From contig NZ_CP159290.1 of assembly GCF_040448685.1 (NCBI RefSeq), positions 3,100,001-3,164,000 of the forward strand: a stretch of DNA of 64,000 bases, given 5' to 3'. Under the pieces are notes generated by a model. That model saw only the letters and a list, made by a program, of their open reading frames with translations. It had not been told where the DNA came from and made no database searches. A program made the position numbers and the translations under genes. The DNA is from Cellulosimicrobium sp. ES-005. GTDB taxonomy: Bacteria; Actinomycetota; Actinomycetes; Actinomycetales; Cellulomonadaceae. Shown one piece after another: positions 1 to 8,656 of the stretch. How positions within the stretch are numbered: the first letter of the stretch is position 1; each line of letters starts with the position of its first letter.

Positions 1-524
1 GGGCGCAGGGCGGCGCGCGCGGCGTCGGGCAGGCGCAGCAGGGTGCCGTCGACGAGCGGACGCGCGGGGTCGTCCGCCGCGAGCGGCGGTGGTCGGTGCA
101 GGTAGGAGCGGCGGTAGCGCCAGTAGGCGGCCTCGCCGTAGTCGCGCCGGACGACGTCGCGCGGCTTGTCCGTGAACGCGCCGTAGTGGCGCTCGACGAG
201 GCGCCACTCGACCGCGAGCGGCGGCGGGCCGGGCAGCGCGTCGGCGACGATCGCGGCCGTCGTCGCGGCGCGCACGAGCGGGGACGTGACGACGCGGCGC
301 GGCGCCAGGGCGGGCTCGCGCGCGACGGCGTCGGCGAGCAGCCGGGCCGCGCGCCCGGCCTCGGCGACCCCGACGTCCGAGAGCGGCACGTCGAGGAGGC
401 CGGTGAAGCGGTCGCCCGCGTTGAACGTGCTCTGCCCGTGGCGCACGAGGACGAGGGTGCCGACCGACCCACCGTCCGGCGGTCCGGGTGACGCCCCCGG
501 CGACGGGTCGGACGACGAGCCCAT
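1..524 (-). CDS. Phosphoglycerate mutase, 2,3-bisphosphoglycerate-dependent type (partial)
   Basis: Histidine-phosphatase superfamily enzyme, probably interconverting 2- and 3-phosphoglycerate in glycolysis. The protein starts MGSSSDPSPG and soon shows the catalytic signature LVLVRHGQSTFN, followed by FTGLLDVPLSDVG and, further on, VERHYGAFTDKP, the second conserved block of the GpmA type. About 174 codons are present; the C-terminus with the second catalytic His motif lies beyond the left window edge. The ATG at 522-524 is only 4 bases after the stop of the upstream LuxR-type regulator on the same strand, so the two are probably co-transcribed. A different substrate within the histidine phosphatase family is possible. 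Confidence 0.85.
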   Translation of the reverse strand, partial: MGSSSDPSPGASPGPPDGGSVGTLVLVRHGQSTFNAGDRFTGLLDVPLSDVGVAEAGRAARLLADAVAREPALAPRRVVTSPLVRAATTAAIVADALPGPPPLAVEWRLVERHYGAFTDKPRDVVRRDYGEAAYWRYRRSYLHRPPPLAADDPARPLVDGTLLRLPDAARAALR

Positions 525-528
525 CGCG

Positions 529-3474
529 TCAGACCTCGAGCAGCCCGCGCTGGTGCGCGAGCGAGACGGCCTCGGCGCGACCGGACGCGCCGAGCTTGGC
601 CAGGACGTTGGACACGTGGACGCTCACCGTCTTCGCCGAGATGAACAGGCGCTCGCCGATCTGCCGGTTGGTCAGGCCCTGCGCGACGAGCAGGAGGACC
701 TCCTCCTCGCGCTCGGTGAGGACCGCCGTGGTGGACCGCCGGACGCCGGGCAGGTCGAGCCGGCCGCGGCGCCCGAGCGCGCGCACCGCCTCGGCGAGGG
801 GGGCCGCGCCCATCGACTCGGCCTCCTCGAGAGCCTGCGCCGCCTCGATCTCGGCCGCGTTGCGGTCGCCCGCGCCGAGCAGCGCCTGGGCCCACCGGAA
901 GCGCGAGCGTGCGACCTCGTACCGGTAGCCGTAGTCGAAGAGGCGCGTCGTCTCCTCCCACAGCGCCGGGTCGTCCTCGCCCGTGAGGCGCGAGTGCTCC
1001 GCCGCGGCGCGCGCGAGCCAGGCTCGTCCCTCGGGCCCGAGGCGACCGCCGCGCGGTCGGCCGCGCTCCGCCGTCGTGCGCGCCGCCTCCAGCAGCTCGT
1101 CGCCCCGCGCGACGAGCGCCGCGACCTGCCCGGTGCCCGACGCACCCTGGAGGCGCGCCGCGTCCGCGGCGTCGGCGAGCGCGGCGAGCGCGAGCGCCGA
1201 GATCCAGATGCGGCCCAGGAAGTAGTCGCTCCACGTGCGGCCCAGGTGGTCCACGAGCTCGACGGCGAGCGCGACCGCCTCCTCGTCCCGCCCCGCCCAC
1301 GTCAGCGCGTCGATCGAGCAGCCGCCGGAGATGAGCGCGATCTGCCCGTCCCGGAACCAGTCCCGCCGCAGGGCCGTGCCGCGGGCGAGCGCGTCGTCGT
1401 CGCCGCGCGCCACCGCCGCGTAGAGCTGGACGCACGAGAGCTGCGGGGCGGACCCCTCGGGCATCGTCTCGCCCGTGGTCTCGGTGGGCGTGAGGTCGCC
1501 GAGCACGTAGCGCACGAGGTCGCGGAACAGGCGCAGCTCGACGCCGTACGCGCTCCAGCCGAGCCCGGTCGCGCGCGCCCGGTCGAGGCCGTCGGCCGTC
1601 ACCTGCAGCGCCTCGTCGATGCGGCCCGCGTAGTAGCGGTTCGCCGCGATGTTGTACCAGCAGCGCAGCTCGGTGAGGATGTCGCCCGCCTCGACGGCGC
1701 GCTCCCGGGCCTGGGCGAGCAGCACCGCGGCGCGGTCGTCGTCCGCGACCTCGAGGATCGCCATCGTGGTGAGCACGTCCGCCTCGACGTCGGGCGCGTC
1801 GAGCCGGTGCGCGACGTCGAGGGCCTGCGCCGCGACCTCCGCGGCGAGCTCGTCGAGGTCGGCGTTCATCGCGGCGCGCGCCCGCATCGCGAGCGTCCAC
1901 GCGCGGTCGAGCGACGGCGGCTCCTCCGGGAGCACGGCGAGCGCGGCCTCGGTGTGGGCGAGGGTCTCCTCGACCTCCTCCGTGCCGAGCAGGTACCGCG
2001 ACAGGACGTGCCGCAGCGACGCCTGGCGCATCGGGTCGCCCGCGGTGCCCTCGACGACCTTGCGCGCGAGCGCGACCGCGCGGTCCGGCTCGCCGGCACG
2101 GCTCGCTGCCCCGGCCGCGGCGAGCGCGACGGTGACGCGGTCCTCGCCGAGGAGGTCCGCAGCGTCGGGCACCGCCTGCCAGAGCGCGAGCACCTGCTCG
2201 AGGTGCCGCAGCTCCTCCGCCGGCGCGAGCACGCGCGCGGCCTTGCGGGCGGCGGCGCGCGACGCCGTGAGCGCGGCCGGGAGGTCGTGCGCGGCGAGCG
2301 CGTGGTGCGCGCGCAGCGCGGGCGACCCGAGCCCCGGGTCGTCGTCGAGCGCGGCGAGGTAGGCGCGGTGCACGCCGACGCGCTCGCCCGGCAGCAGGTC
2401 GGACGCGACGGCCTCGGCGAGCAGCGCGTGACGGAACACGACCGTGTCGCGTGCGCCGTCCCCCTCGACCGCGAGCACGTGGTGGGCGATGGCCTCGCGC
2501 AGCGCGGCGTCGAACGAGCGCCCGGTGGCCGCCTCGCCGTCCGCGGCGTCGCGCGCGAGAGCGGCGCGCAGGAGCGGCTCGCTCACCTGGCGCCCGGACA
2601 CCGACGCGACGCGCACGAGGTGCTGCCCGGCGGGGTCGAGCACCTCGAGGCGGGCGCGCAGGACGTCCGCGAGGGACCAGGGCAGCTCGTCGTCGAGGCC
2701 CGACTCGACGAGCTCCTCGGCGAAGTACGCGTTGCCCTCGGAGCGCGTCCGGACGGACTCGAACGCGTCGGGCAGCAGGGGAGCGCCCGCGAGCGCGGTG
2801 GTGAACTCGCGCAGCTCGCCCTCGGTGAAGGGGGAGAGCTGCACGTGCTCGACGCGCGGGTGGCGCAGGAGCTCCGCGAGGACGGGGCGCAGGGGGTGGC
2901 GACGGTGCAGGTCGTCCGCGCGGTAGCTCGCGACGACGAGGACGTGCTCCGCGCGCAGGCGCGCGACGACGAAGCGCAGGACGTCGCGGCTCGACGGGTC
3001 CGCCCAGTGCAGGTCCTCGACGACGAGCACGAGCGGCGCCTCGGCGGTCCCCGACGCGGCGAGCGCGGCCGCGATGCTCTCGAAGAGCTGGAGGCGCTCG
3101 CCCTGGCTCTGCTCGTCGTCCGCGGGCGTCCCGGCGTCGAGCAGGCGCGCGAGCGCGGGCCGCGCCGCGACGGTCTCGTCGACCGCGGGGTGCTGCGCGC
3201 GCAGCGTCGTCAGAGCTTCGGAGAAGGGCAGGTACGGAAGACCGACCTCGCCGAGGTCCACGCAGTGGCTCCAGACGACGGTCGCGCCGCTCCCGGCGGC
3301 GAGCTCCGCCGCACGCGTGAGGAGGCGCGTCTTGCCGACCCCGGCGTCGGCGCCCACGAGCACCACGCCGGGTTCGCCCCGGCGCGCGCGCTCGACCGCC
3401 GCGGAGAGCGCGTCGAGCTCGGCGGCGCGGGCCACGAAGGGCGCGCGCGAGGAGGGGCGTGGCACGGCTCCCAT
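529..3474 (-). CDS. Large LuxR-family transcriptional regulator with AAA ATPase domain
   Basis: A 981-residue MalT/LAL-like signal-transducing regulator. The N-terminus begins MGAVPRPSSRAPFVAR and carries a Walker A motif (GADAGVGKTRLL) and a Walker B-like block (LVLVVEDLHWADPSSRD), so it is a STAND-type ATPase. A long alpha-helical, TPR-like middle follows. The C-terminus has a LuxR helix-turn-helix (LTEREEEVLLLVAQGLTNRQ, then ISAKTVSVHVSNVLAKLG) at about residues 915-975. The start at 3474 fits the domain start, but it lacks a well-spaced Shine-Dalgarno, and the in-frame GTG seven codons upstream (VSVHAAR-M) is an alternative. The ligand and targets cannot be read from the sequence. Confidence 0.85.
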   Translation of the reverse strand: MGAVPRPSSRAPFVARAAELDALSAAVERARRGEPGVVLVGADAGVGKTRLLTRAAELAAGSGATVVWSHCVDLGEVGLPYLPFSEALTTLRAQHPAVDETVAARPALARLLDAGTPADDEQSQGERLQLFESIAAALAASGTAEAPLVLVVEDLHWADPSSRDVLRFVVARLRAEHVLVVASYRADDLHRRHPLRPVLAELLRHPRVEHVQLSPFTEGELREFTTALAGAPLLPDAFESVRTRSEGNAYFAEELVESGLDDELPWSLADVLRARLEVLDPAGQHLVRVASVSGRQVSEPLLRAALARDAADGEAATGRSFDAALREAIAHHVLAVEGDGARDTVVFRHALLAEAVASDLLPGERVGVHRAYLAALDDDPGLGSPALRAHHALAAHDLPAALTASRAAARKAARVLAPAEELRHLEQVLALWQAVPDAADLLGEDRVTVALAAAGAASRAGEPDRAVALARKVVEGTAGDPMRQASLRHVLSRYLLGTEEVEETLAHTEAALAVLPEEPPSLDRAWTLAMRARAAMNADLDELAAEVAAQALDVAHRLDAPDVEADVLTTMAILEVADDDRAAVLLAQARERAVEAGDILTELRCWYNIAANRYYAGRIDEALQVTADGLDRARATGLGWSAYGVELRLFRDLVRYVLGDLTPTETTGETMPEGSAPQLSCVQLYAAVARGDDDALARGTALRRDWFRDGQIALISGGCSIDALTWAGRDEEAVALAVELVDHLGRTWSDYFLGRIWISALALAALADAADAARLQGASGTGQVAALVARGDELLEAARTTAERGRPRGGRLGPEGRAWLARAAAEHSRLTGEDDPALWEETTRLFDYGYRYEVARSRFRWAQALLGAGDRNAAEIEAAQALEEAESMGAAPLAEAVRALGRRGRLDLPGVRRSTTAVLTEREEEVLLLVAQGLTNRQIGERLFISAKTVSVHVSNVLAKLGASGRAEAVSLAHQRGLLEV

Positions 3475-3584
3475 CCTCGCAGCGTGCACCGACACGTGAC
3501 CACCGCTTACCTCGCCGGAGCCCGCGCCGGACACGACGACGCCGCCGACGAGAGAGTGCTCGTCGACGGCGTCGGGCGGCGCGG

Positions 3585-3728
3585 TCACCGCGCCGCGTGG
3601 TCGTGGCGCTGACGGCGCCCGCGCCACCAGTGCAGCAGCGAGGGCTCGTCGTGCCGGAACTCCTCGCGGAGCCGCTGCGTGCGGTACGCGAGATCCGCCT
3701 CGAAGGTCGGATCGAACTGTGCGCTCAT
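3585..3728 (-). CDS. Small charged protein, 47 residues, unknown function
   Basis: Encodes MSAQFDPTFEADLAYRTQRL and 27 more residues ending HDHAAR. A purine-rich GGGGACGACC precedes the ATG. The protein is basic and probably helical (LAYRTQRLREEFR), with no membrane segment and no cysteine. Longer in-frame starts exist upstream but lack a ribosome site. It is divergent from the molybdoenzyme across a 267-bp spacer with repeated CCTNAGG palindromes. I do not recognise a family; it may be a small DNA- or RNA-associated protein. Confidence 0.55.
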   Translation of the reverse strand: MSAQFDPTFEADLAYRTQRLREEFRHDEPSLLHWWRGRRQRHDHAAR

Positions 3729-3831
3729 GGTCGTCCCCGTCTCTGCAGGCACCCTGCCTGTCCGACGCTCACGTTCGTCCTGAGCACCGGGTCGTCGCAT
3801 CGGACGACCGCGCAGCGTTCGGGGGAGGGTG

Positions 3832-3890
3832 CCTTAGGCGGTCCCCGCCCCCGACCCTGAGGCGCCTGAGGTGGGTCGTCGCGCCTAAGG
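3832..3890. promoter_or_regulatory. Four CCTNAGG palindromic heptamers in a divergent intergenic region
   Basis: Copies are ccttagg (3832-3838), cctgagg (3856-3862), cctgagg (3865-3871) and cctaagg (3884-3890). The last sits inside the perfect palindrome gcgcct-a-aggcgc. They lie between the 47-residue protein (minus strand) and the molybdoenzyme (plus strand). An operator array for a dimeric regulator is inferred; no regulator is identified. Confidence 0.4.
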
Positions 3891-3995
3891 CGCCCGGCCC
3901 GCACGGGCCGCCCCGCGCGGGCGCCACCAGGAGATGCGTGCCCACGGCGGCGCGCGAGCATGGGACGAGCGGCCGTCGGAGAAGGAGGTGGCGCG

Positions 3996-6464
3996 GTGGC
4001 ACGGATCGACCGGATCGCGGAGCCGTGGGGGACGCGGACGCCGTACGGGCCGGGCGAGGAGTGGCCCGTCCGGGTCGACTCGCACCTCGCCGAGGGCGTC
4101 ACCGGGGACGACGTCGAGCGGTGGGTCCCGTCGGCGTCGATCCTGCACTCGAACGGGGACGGGCTCGACGTCGCGGTCGCGGACGGCCGGATCGTCGGGG
4201 TGCGGGGCCGGGCCGAGGACCGCGTGAACCACGGGCGGCTCGGTCCCAAGGACCTGTACGGCTGGCAGGCGAACGCCTCGCCGGACCGGCTCACCCGACC
4301 GCTCGTCCGTGAGGACGGGCGGCTCGTCCCGACCTCGTGGGACGACGCGATGCGCCGGGTGGTCGACAGGGCCCGGGACCTGCTCGACGAGCAGGGCGCG
4401 AGCGCCCTGGGCTTCTACACCAGCGGCCAGCTCTTCCTCGAGGAGTACTACACGCTCGGCGTGGTCGCCCACGCCGGGATCGGGACCAACCACGTCGACG
4501 GCAACACCCGGCTGTGCACGGCGACGGCCGCCGCGGCGCTCAAGGAGTCGTTCGGGTGCGACGGGCAGCCCGGCTCGTACACCGACGTCGACCACGCGGA
4601 CGTCGTCGCGCTCTTCGGCCACAACATGGCGGAGACGCAGTCCGTGCTGTGGACCCGGGTGCTGGACCGGCTCGCGGGGCCGAACCCGCCCGCCGTCGTG
4701 TGCGTCGACCCGCGCCCCACGCCGGTGGCGCGTGCCGCGACCGTGCACCTCGCGCCCCGGCCGGGGACGAACGTGGCGCTCATGAACGGGATCCTGCACG
4801 AGATCCTCGAGCGCGGCTGGGTCGACCACGACTACGTCGACCGGCACACCGTCGGGCTCGAGGAGCTGACCCGCGGGCTCGCCGACTACCCCGTCGACGC
4901 GGTGGCCCGGATCTGCGACGTCCCCGCGGACGACCTGCGCGAGGCCGCGCGGGTCCTCGGCACGGCGGAGCGGCTGCTGTCGACGGTGCTCCAGGGCTTC
5001 TACCAGTCCCACCAGGCGACGGCGGCGGCCGTGCAGGTCAACAACCTGCACCTGCTGCGCGGCATGCTCGGCCGGCCGGGCTGCGGCGTCCTGCAGATGA
5101 ACGGCCAGCCGACGGCGGAGAACACGCGCGAGTGCGGCGCCGACGGGGACCTCGCGGGGTTCCGCAACTGGTCGAACCCGGCTCACGTGGAGGAGCTCGC
5201 GCGCCTCTGGAACGTCGACCCGATGCGGATCCCGCACTACTCGCCGCCGACCCACGCGATGCAGATGTTCCGGTACGCCGAGGAGGGCTCGCTCCGCCTG
5301 CTGTGGGTGCAGGCGACCAACCCCGCGGTGTCGTTGCCGGAGCTCGCGCGGATCCGGTCGGTCCTCGCCCAGGACCGGCTCTTCCTCGTGGTGCAGGACC
5401 TCTTCCTCACCGAGACGGCGCAGCTCGCCGACGTCGTGCTGCCCGCGGCGACGTGGGCCGAGAAGACGGGCACGTTCACCAACGCGGACCGCACGGTGCA
5501 CCTGTCCGAGAAGGCGGTCGAGCCGCCCGGCGAGGCGCGGGCGGACCTCGACGTGTTCCTCGACTTCGCGGAGCGCATGGACCTCCGAGACGAGGACGGC
5601 GGCCCGCTCGTCACGTGGCACGACGCCGAGTCCGCGTTCGAGGCGTGGAAGGAGTGCAGCCGGGGCCGCCCGTGCGACTACTCCGGGCTCACGTACGACC
5701 TGCTGCGGGGTGCGGGCGGCATCCAGTGGCCGTGCGACGCCGAGCACCCGGACGGGACCGAGCGCCTGTACGCGGACGGGCGGTTCTTCGCCCACCCCGA
5801 CGTGTGCGAGAGCTACGGGCGCGACCTCGTCACCGGGGCGCCGTTCGACCGCACCGACTACGCGGCGGCCAACCCCGAGGGGCGCGCGCTCCTGCGGGCG
5901 GCCGAGTACGTCCCGCCGCACGACCTGCCGACCGAGGAGCACCCGCTCCAGCTCGTCACGGGCCGCACGCTCTACCACTTCCACACGCGCACCAAGACGG
6001 GGCGCGCGCCGCAGCTCCAGGAGGCCGCGCCGGAGGTGTGGGTCGAGGTCTCCGAGCACGACGCCGTCGTGCACGGGCTGGTCGAGGGCGACGTCGCGGA
6101 GGTGCGCACCCGGAGCGGGAGCGTCCGGGCGCGGGTGCGCGTCAGCGGCATCCGGCCGGGCGTCGTCTTCGTCCCGTTCCACTACGGCTACTGGGACACC
6201 CCCGGCGGCCACGAGCCGGAGGAGCACGGGCGCGCCGCGAACGAGCTGACCCCCACGGACTGGGACCCGGTGTCCAAGCAGCCGATCTTCAAGACGGCGA
6301 CGGCCGCGCTGCGCAAGGTCGCCGACGGCGGCGGCACGGCCTCGCCCGCCCCCACGACGACCGCCTCGGCGCCCCTCGCCCCCGGCGTGCCGCCGACGCG
6401 CGGGGCGCGCGGCGCGACCGCTGACGAGACGGTCCCCGCGACCGGAGACAGGAGCGCACCATGA
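3996..6464 (+). CDS. Molybdopterin oxidoreductase lacking the N-terminal [4Fe-4S] cysteines
   Basis: An 822-residue member of the DMSO reductase superfamily, most like the assimilatory nitrate reductase/formate dehydrogenase alpha subunits. The likely Mo-ligand Cys is in GNTRLCTATAAAALKESFG (Cys174). Cofactor-binding blocks include ALFGHNMAETQ, GVLQMNGQPTAENTRE and TGTFTNADRTVHLSE, and the C-terminal molybdopterin dinucleotide domain has GRTLYHFHTRTKTGR. Where relatives have CxxCxxxC and a later GRLCPKG, this protein has SILHSNGD and GRLGPKD, so all four cluster ligands are gone. No signal peptide or twin-arginine motif is seen, so it is probably cytoplasmic. The GTG start at 3996 follows AAGGAGG at 3982-3988; an in-frame ATG at 3960 has no such site. 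The electron donor and substrate are unknown. The next gene overlaps its stop codon. Confidence 0.85.
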   Translation: MARIDRIAEPWGTRTPYGPGEEWPVRVDSHLAEGVTGDDVERWVPSASILHSNGDGLDVAVADGRIVGVRGRAEDRVNHGRLGPKDLYGWQANASPDRLTRPLVREDGRLVPTSWDDAMRRVVDRARDLLDEQGASALGFYTSGQLFLEEYYTLGVVAHAGIGTNHVDGNTRLCTATAAAALKESFGCDGQPGSYTDVDHADVVALFGHNMAETQSVLWTRVLDRLAGPNPPAVVCVDPRPTPVARAATVHLAPRPGTNVALMNGILHEILERGWVDHDYVDRHTVGLEELTRGLADYPVDAVARICDVPADDLREAARVLGTAERLLSTVLQGFYQSHQATAAAVQVNNLHLLRGMLGRPGCGVLQMNGQPTAENTRECGADGDLAGFRNWSNPAHVEELARLWNVDPMRIPHYSPPTHAMQMFRYAEEGSLRLLWVQATNPAVSLPELARIRSVLAQDRLFLVVQDLFLTETAQLADVVLPAATWAEKTGTFTNADRTVHLSEKAVEPPGEARADLDVFLDFAERMDLRDEDGGPLVTWHDAESAFEAWKECSRGRPCDYSGLTYDLLRGAGGIQWPCDAEHPDGTERLYADGRFFAHPDVCESYGRDLVTGAPFDRTDYAAANPEGRALLRAAEYVPPHDLPTEEHPLQLVTGRTLYHFHTRTKTGRAPQLQEAAPEVWVEVSEHDAVVHGLVEGDVAEVRTRSGSVRARVRVSGIRPGVVFVPFHYGYWDTPGGHEPEEHGRAANELTPTDWDPVSKQPIFKTATAALRKVADGGGTASPAPTTTASAPLAPGVPPTRGARGATADETVPATGDRSAP

Positions 6465-6943
6465 AGATCGGCCTCGTCCTGCGCGAGCTCCACCGCTCCG
6501 AGGCCGACCTCGCCCACGAGCTGCTCCAGGCCAGGGAACGGCACCGCGCGGACCACGAGCTGCACCACGTGGCGCAGGACCTCGCGGAGTGGTCGTCGCG
6601 CCACGTGCGCGAGATCGCGGAGGTGGCCGGCCCGTACGGCGAGGAGCTCGACCCGGAGGCCGGGCGCGACACGGGGCTCGCCCGCGCGGTCCGCGACCGC
6701 GCGAGCGAGCTCCTGGGCCGGTCCTCGGCGCCGGGCCTGCTCCTGCTGCGCGACCTGCGGACGATCTACACCAAGGCCTCCGGCGTCACCGTCGACTGGG
6801 ACATGCTCGGCCAGGCGGCGCAAGCCGTCCGGCACGCCGACCTGCTCGACGTCGTCCAGCGGTGCTTCCCCGAGACCCGGCGCCAGGCGCGCTGGGCCGA
6901 GGCCAAGCTCAAGGAGTCCTCCACGCAGGTCCTCGTGAGCTGA
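6461..6943 (+). CDS. Helical protein translationally coupled to the molybdoenzyme
   Basis: A 160-residue soluble protein whose ATG overlaps the molybdoenzyme stop (ATGA), indicating translational coupling and a partner role. The sequence is helix-rich (MKIGLVLRELHRSEADLAHE, ELHHVAQDLAEWSSRHVREI) with a cluster of His residues near the N-terminus, reminiscent of four-helix bundles such as ferritin-like or hemerythrin-like proteins. No recognised metal motif is complete. It has one cysteine and no membrane segment. I do not recognise the family. A chaperone or redox partner for the upstream enzyme is inference from coupling only. Confidence 0.75.
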   Translation: MKIGLVLRELHRSEADLAHELLQARERHRADHELHHVAQDLAEWSSRHVREIAEVAGPYGEELDPEAGRDTGLARAVRDRASELLGRSSAPGLLLLRDLRTIYTKASGVTVDWDMLGQAAQAVRHADLLDVVQRCFPETRRQARWAEAKLKESSTQVLVS

Positions 6944-6960
6944 CCGTCCACGGCGCGCGC

Positions 6961-7155
6961 TCAGCCGGCGTCGAAGCGGTCGTCGGCGTCGCGCTCCGGG
7001 TCGTCGGCGGGCACCTCGCCCGGGATCGCCTCGGTGGCGGCCGCACCGGCGCGGTCGGTGCGCGCCCGGCCGGGTGCGTGCCCGTCCTCAGGGGGTGCCT
7101 CGGTCGAGCGCTCCTCCGCGCCGTGACGTGCGGTGCCCTCGTCGTTCTCGCTCAT
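6961..7155 (-). CDS. Small acidic, disordered protein, 64 residues
   Basis: Encodes MSENDEGTARHGAEERSTEA and continues to the C-terminal DDRFDAG. It is rich in Glu, Asp, Ala and Pro, with no hydrophobic stretch and no cysteine, and is probably intrinsically disordered. It lies convergent to the molybdoenzyme partner gene, 17 bases past its stop, and its start is divergent from the acetyltransferase. Its function is unknown. The base composition is consistent with coding, but such short acidic ORFs are a weak call. Confidence 0.5.
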   Translation of the reverse strand: MSENDEGTARHGAEERSTEAPPEDGHAPGRARTDRAGAAATEAIPGEVPADDPERDADDRFDAG

Positions 7156-7287
7156 GTCTGCCCGTCCCTGGGTCGTCGGTCTCGTCCTCGACGCTAGGGC
7201 GGGTCCGCGGGGCTCGCAGTCGGTGGCCGTGGCACCGGGCCTGAAGACGGGTGGACGGCGCCGGCCGACGGGGGCTATCACCAGGGC

Positions 7288-8550
7288 ATGACGATCCTCG
7301 TGACCTCCCTGTTCGACGTCCGACCGCTGGAGCAGGAGGACCGCGAGCCGGCCCTGGACGTGGTGTGGCGGGCGTTCGGGTGGGGATATCGGCAGGACTC
7401 CGCCGACGACGTCTTCGCCGGCCGCTCCATCGAGGCCGACCGCACGCTCGTCGCCGTCGACGGCCCGGGTCGCGACGTCGTCGGGACGGCGAGCGCCTAC
7501 TCGCTGCGGATGACGATGCCCGGCGGGGACCTGCTGCCCGTCGCCGGGGTGTGGATGGTGACCGTCGCGCCCACCCACCGCCGGCGCGGCGTCATGACGG
7601 CGATGATGCGCCGTCAGCTCGCCGACCTCGCGGCCGGGGGCGAGGCCGTGGCCGCGCTCTGGGCGACGGAGGCCGGCGTCTACGGGCGCTACGGCTACGG
7701 GATCGCGTCGTGGCGCCAGCCGATCGAGGTCGACCTCGCACGTGCCGCGTACACGCCGCGCGCGCGGGACCTCGCAGCACGGTCGTCGGCCCGTCTGCAC
7801 CTGATGTCCCTGGACGACGCCCTGCCGCACCTGACCGCGATCCACGACGACCTCCTGGGCTCGCGGCCCGGGACCCTCGCGCGCGACGCGGACCGCTGGC
7901 AGTTCCTCCTCGGCGGCGGCGACGGCCGTCCGCCGGCCGAGATCGTCGTCGCCCTCGGTCCCGAGGGCCCGAGCGGGTACGCGGCGTACCGGGTCCGTGA
8001 GGGGAAGCCCGGGCTGGTGCCGGCGGGCGTGGTCGCCGTCCAGGAGGTGAGCGCCACGGACCCGGCCACCCACGCCCGGCTCTGGCGCTACCTGCTCGAC
8101 CTCGACCTCATGAGCACGCTGACGTGCGAGTCGCGGCCCGTGCCGGACCCGCTGGCCCACCTGCTCGCCGACCACCGACGGATGCACGCGCGCCTCGACG
8201 AGGCGCTGTGGGTCCGCGTCGTCGACGTCGAGCGGGCGCTCGCCGCGCGGGCCTTCTCCGCCCCCGTCGACCTCGTCCTCGACGTGGCCGACGACGTGGC
8301 TCCCGCGAACGCCGGGCGGTGGCACGTCGTCGTCGGCGCGGCGGGCGGCACGGCCACGGTGCGCCGGACCGACGCGCGCGCCGACCTGTCGCTGGACGTC
8401 GGCGACCTCGGCGCGGCCCACCTGGGCGCCACCCCGCTGCACGTCCTCGCGCTGGCGGGACGCGTCGTCGAGCACACGCCCGGCGCGGTCGCCGCCGCGT
8501 CGGCGGCCTGGTCCTGGTCGCCCACGGCGCACGCCGCGGAGATCTTCTGA
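7288..8550 (+). CDS. Eis-type GNAT N-acetyltransferase
   Basis: A 420-residue protein of the Eis (enhanced intracellular survival) family, which transfers acetyl groups from acetyl-CoA to amines such as aminoglycosides, polyamines or lysines. The GNAT acetyl-CoA loop is visible (VWMVTVAPTHRRRGVMTAMM, about residues 88-107), followed by ATEAGVYGRYGYG with the conserved Tyr, a second acetyltransferase-like domain, and a C-terminal SCP2-like domain. The chain ends AHAAEIF. The terminal Phe carboxylate is the catalytic base in characterised Eis proteins and is conserved here. Aminoglycoside modification is possible but not shown. Confidence 0.9.
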   Translation: MTILVTSLFDVRPLEQEDREPALDVVWRAFGWGYRQDSADDVFAGRSIEADRTLVAVDGPGRDVVGTASAYSLRMTMPGGDLLPVAGVWMVTVAPTHRRRGVMTAMMRRQLADLAAGGEAVAALWATEAGVYGRYGYGIASWRQPIEVDLARAAYTPRARDLAARSSARLHLMSLDDALPHLTAIHDDLLGSRPGTLARDADRWQFLLGGGDGRPPAEIVVALGPEGPSGYAAYRVREGKPGLVPAGVVAVQEVSATDPATHARLWRYLLDLDLMSTLTCESRPVPDPLAHLLADHRRMHARLDEALWVRVVDVERALAARAFSAPVDLVLDVADDVAPANAGRWHVVVGAAGGTATVRRTDARADLSLDVGDLGAAHLGATPLHVLALAGRVVEHTPGAVAAASAAWSWSPTAHAAEIF

Positions 8551-8656
8551 GCCCTCGCCGTCGACCCGGCGTGACCGGGGTCACTCCTCCCGTTGCCAAC
8601 GACCCGGCCCCGGCGCAGACTGGACGAAGGACCGGACCCGCTGTGGGGGTGACCTC

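Noticed and set aside
286-3612. A 1108-codon plus-strand frame opposite the LuxR regulator
   Set aside because: No domain or signal; the minus strand encodes Walker A and LuxR motifs in the same interval.
3885-6227. A 780-codon minus-strand frame opposite the molybdoenzyme
   Set aside because: Arg/Val/Asp-rich composition typical of high-GC antisense frames; the plus-strand product has clear molybdopterin motifs and a ribosome site.
8571-8584. gtgac-cggg-gtcac dyad between the acetyltransferase and the 230-residue protein
   Set aside because: Arms of only 5 bp; expected by chance at this GC content and not repeated nearby.
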